Positions 63,501-64,000 of a stretch of DNA of 64,000 nucleotides are shown piece after piece (positions within the stretch are counted from its first letter, which is position 1; every line of letters starts with the position of its first letter). Source of the DNA: JAOAFZ01 sp964412815 (GTDB taxonomy: Bacteria > Patescibacteriota > Microgenomatia > UBA1406 > GWC2-37-13); assembly GCA_964412815.1 (NCBI GenBank), contig CAYPQF010000026.1, positions 358,156 through 422,155 on the forward strand. The letters are read 5' to 3'. Both the position numbers and the translations under genes were made by a program. The notes below the pieces were generated by a model. The model saw nothing but the letters and a program-made list of their open reading frames with translations. It did no database searches and had not been told where the DNA came from.

Positions 63501-63855
63501 AGAGTTTGAAGAGTTTAGTTGGTGGATTGCTTCTGATTGCTTTGATGATAAATGGGCTTTGGATATCTTTAACAAAATGCTACAGCTAGGCTGTGATGTT
63601 GAAGGTGAACATCTTGTAATTGAAAAATACACTTCACTTGCAAAAAAATATCCACTAGAAGTAATAAACAATCTTATTCTTATGGTACAAAACGGGAAAA
63701 AGGAATGGGGAATTGCAACATGGGAAGATGAATTACAAGCAACACTTCAAATTGTACTTCAAAGCAATAAGCCAGATGCTGAACAAATGGCAAAAGAGTT
63801 AATAAGCGTGCTCATAGCAAAGGGGTATCCTAAATACATATCATTATTACAGTAA
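60538..63855 (+). CDS. Very large unknown protein, possible alpha-solenoid defence factor
   Basis: 1105 residues, soluble, almost all helical, with about 25 helix pairs suggestive of HEAT- or TPR-like repeats. A segment near 205-235 (K-K-G-F-F-S-S-P-P and R-Y-P-G-W-P-Q-S-D-Y-L) is a motif I have seen in large proteins of bacterial accessory regions, some thought to act in phage defence; that link is weak. No nuclease, ATPase or NAD-binding motif is visible. AT-rich, monocistronic, cargo position in the element. TATTAT lies 10 nt before the ATG. Confidence 0.7.
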   Translation: MDNKTIKPVTFSDRRQESIYKKLLAIGPGPAAFFKDACRMWALVPLLEAHTHFIAHALREINSSICTIMLPLTYKPSEEAVKKKQVEKEKFFIILENYGIDQEGDFAKEWKSIIDSATHNLAHRNALGLHTPDDIAKLWERYHFILEFLLSKIEANYLKYIKTLDFLLSEVGTKGKVKTLQNNIPNTGVIYNYFFDKLSDPSWLSPLRKKGFFSSPPREIEYPDGGVRYPGWPQSDYLKKMAQIPAKQQEVLEICLSVKTNNLRARNDILEISLLLPVEMAVQIVESIEEVDDFLSPRSYGKLIAYLAQNGKVNEALSFARKVLTVIPDPRTPPEVDGDTWHHDPISKIREYDYQEIIEEDFPKLVEVAEIDAVKILLDLWETFTALKNPEDPTDAGRDYSEIWRPVIDVHKEKHMYGIREILITGIKDSCEQLISNHPDAIHDLISELESRSLTLFRRMKLHILRKFPTNVQKEIKAELLNKNEFEKKSQYTYEYFLLAQEQAAALSPRDIKTIKEMIEKGGNARDTSEKDARDFLLKWQARHLSPYKEVELLKELYEEVTSKVGEPPDPYPGARIETGTWGFKSGISEEELNTKKPEEIVDALIAFKPQPDSYDIPGITREGTSRALIPHIAKEPAKWSSVLSSFSTMDPTFVRSVFSAHREALKNNISFEWKPVIELGLEVLKKPIELPDQEPSGFYGDDPDWSWCRHTLVELIDDGLLSEHNKIPKKYRQDVWLIIETLAHDPNPTPEEAAQLIESNRDPLTAAINSTRGDAIDAAIQYGIWMKLFQKDAKNWSMEEEVPELVALLEEKLDTEKEQFLGIRAVIGQRLGNIAWLDEKWLENRLTTLFPGEAEKKIYYNAIWDAFILHNMAYKGFLSLLSKQYNQAVIEIVNEKQTREHLYNPNQGVVHHLLAYYCRGELEMDSQLLSLFYKISPIKYRAEMISKIGRDFKKNEIPQEVIDRAVSLAETRLTSISSLTDPYDEIQEFEEFSWWIASDCFDDKWALDIFNKMLQLGCDVEGEHLVIEKYTSLAKKYPLEVINNLILMVQNGKKEWGIATWEDELQATLQIVLQSNKPDAEQMAKELISVLIAKGYPKYISLLQ

Positions 63856-64000
63856 TTAAAGCACAATATAATAATTCTTCTAATTATTGAAGCTGTATCT
63901 ACATAAACACATCTGAACGGTACTCCTTCTTTACTCCTCTCTAGGTTACCATTGGGACTCCCAGACTGTTTTTATTACGGGCCACTACCCCATACCCCCA
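63856..64000. other. Non-coding end of window
   Basis: 145 nt after the large gene with no gene or motif that I can support. No copy of the tRNA-His 3' end is seen here, so the right end of the element is outside the window. Confidence 0.5.

Noticed and set aside
1..64000. CRISPR array
   Set aside because: No regularly spaced repeat with unique spacers; the iterons at 57.4 kb are contiguous 20-bp units and too few.

Overview
The window looks like a chromosome segment of a Candidate Phyla Radiation (Patescibacteria) bacterium, most likely of the Microgenomates type. This is inferred from gene content: very compact gene spacing, many small membrane proteins including a TrbC/VirB2-like pair, an archaeal-style mevalonate operon, an archaeal-type ATP-dependent DNA ligase, and many families seen mostly as hypotheticals in this radiation. 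Standard stop codons are used (TAA, TAG and TGA all end genes).

Layout. 0-10 kb: ligase and Fic protein, UppS, two pilin-like membrane proteins, then a seven-gene operon on the minus strand that runs from HMG-CoA reductase to isopentenyl phosphate kinase. It should feed isoprenoid units to UppS for undecaprenyl phosphate. 10-14.3 kb: a signalling and envelope group (PH-domain protein, degenerate PP2C-like receptor, ECF sigma factor, Yip1-like protein). 14.35 kb: a free-standing 5S rRNA gene with its own promoter and terminator. 14.5-24.3 kb: DUF2130 protein, small membrane proteins, a multi-PAS histidine kinase split by an in-frame TAG, its response regulator and a DNPH1-like hydrolase. 24.4-26.1 kb: a GC-rich kup potassium transporter cassette of foreign appearance, bounded by strong hairpins. 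26.1-39.4 kb: DedA protein, a large unknown membrane protein, a frameshifted flavin-type oxidase, topoisomerase IB, hydrolases, a beta-propeller enzyme, a response regulator and a phosphodiesterase.

39.4-48.6 kb is accessory. It holds an IS1595 transposase and three copies of a ~100-bp sequence. The last copy abuts an intact tRNA-Gln and the middle one carries a 20-nt remnant of that tRNA's 3' end. The copies delimit two cargo segments without an integrase: a C39-like peptidase plus HNH protein, and a five-step operon (Y4yA-type PLP decarboxylase, cysteine-synthase-like enzyme joined to a rhodanese, SufS-like enzyme, methyltransferase, SbnI/SerK-like protein) that may make an unknown amino-acid or sulfur metabolite from O-phosphoserine.

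48.7-53.8 kb returns to core-type genes (ABC exporter, YciF-like protein, Era, glycosyltransferase, tRNA-His). From 53.8 kb to the end of the window lies an integrated element at tRNA-His: a large serine recombinase whose frame runs antisense through the tRNA, a replisome-organiser-like protein, 20-bp iterons, an XRE repressor, a small terminase subunit without a large one, and a 1105-residue unknown protein. The content resembles a phage satellite carrying cargo, possibly defence.

A recurrent feature is a TATAAT-like hexamer ending only 5-9 nt before the ATG of about twenty genes, which suggests widespread leaderless transcription.
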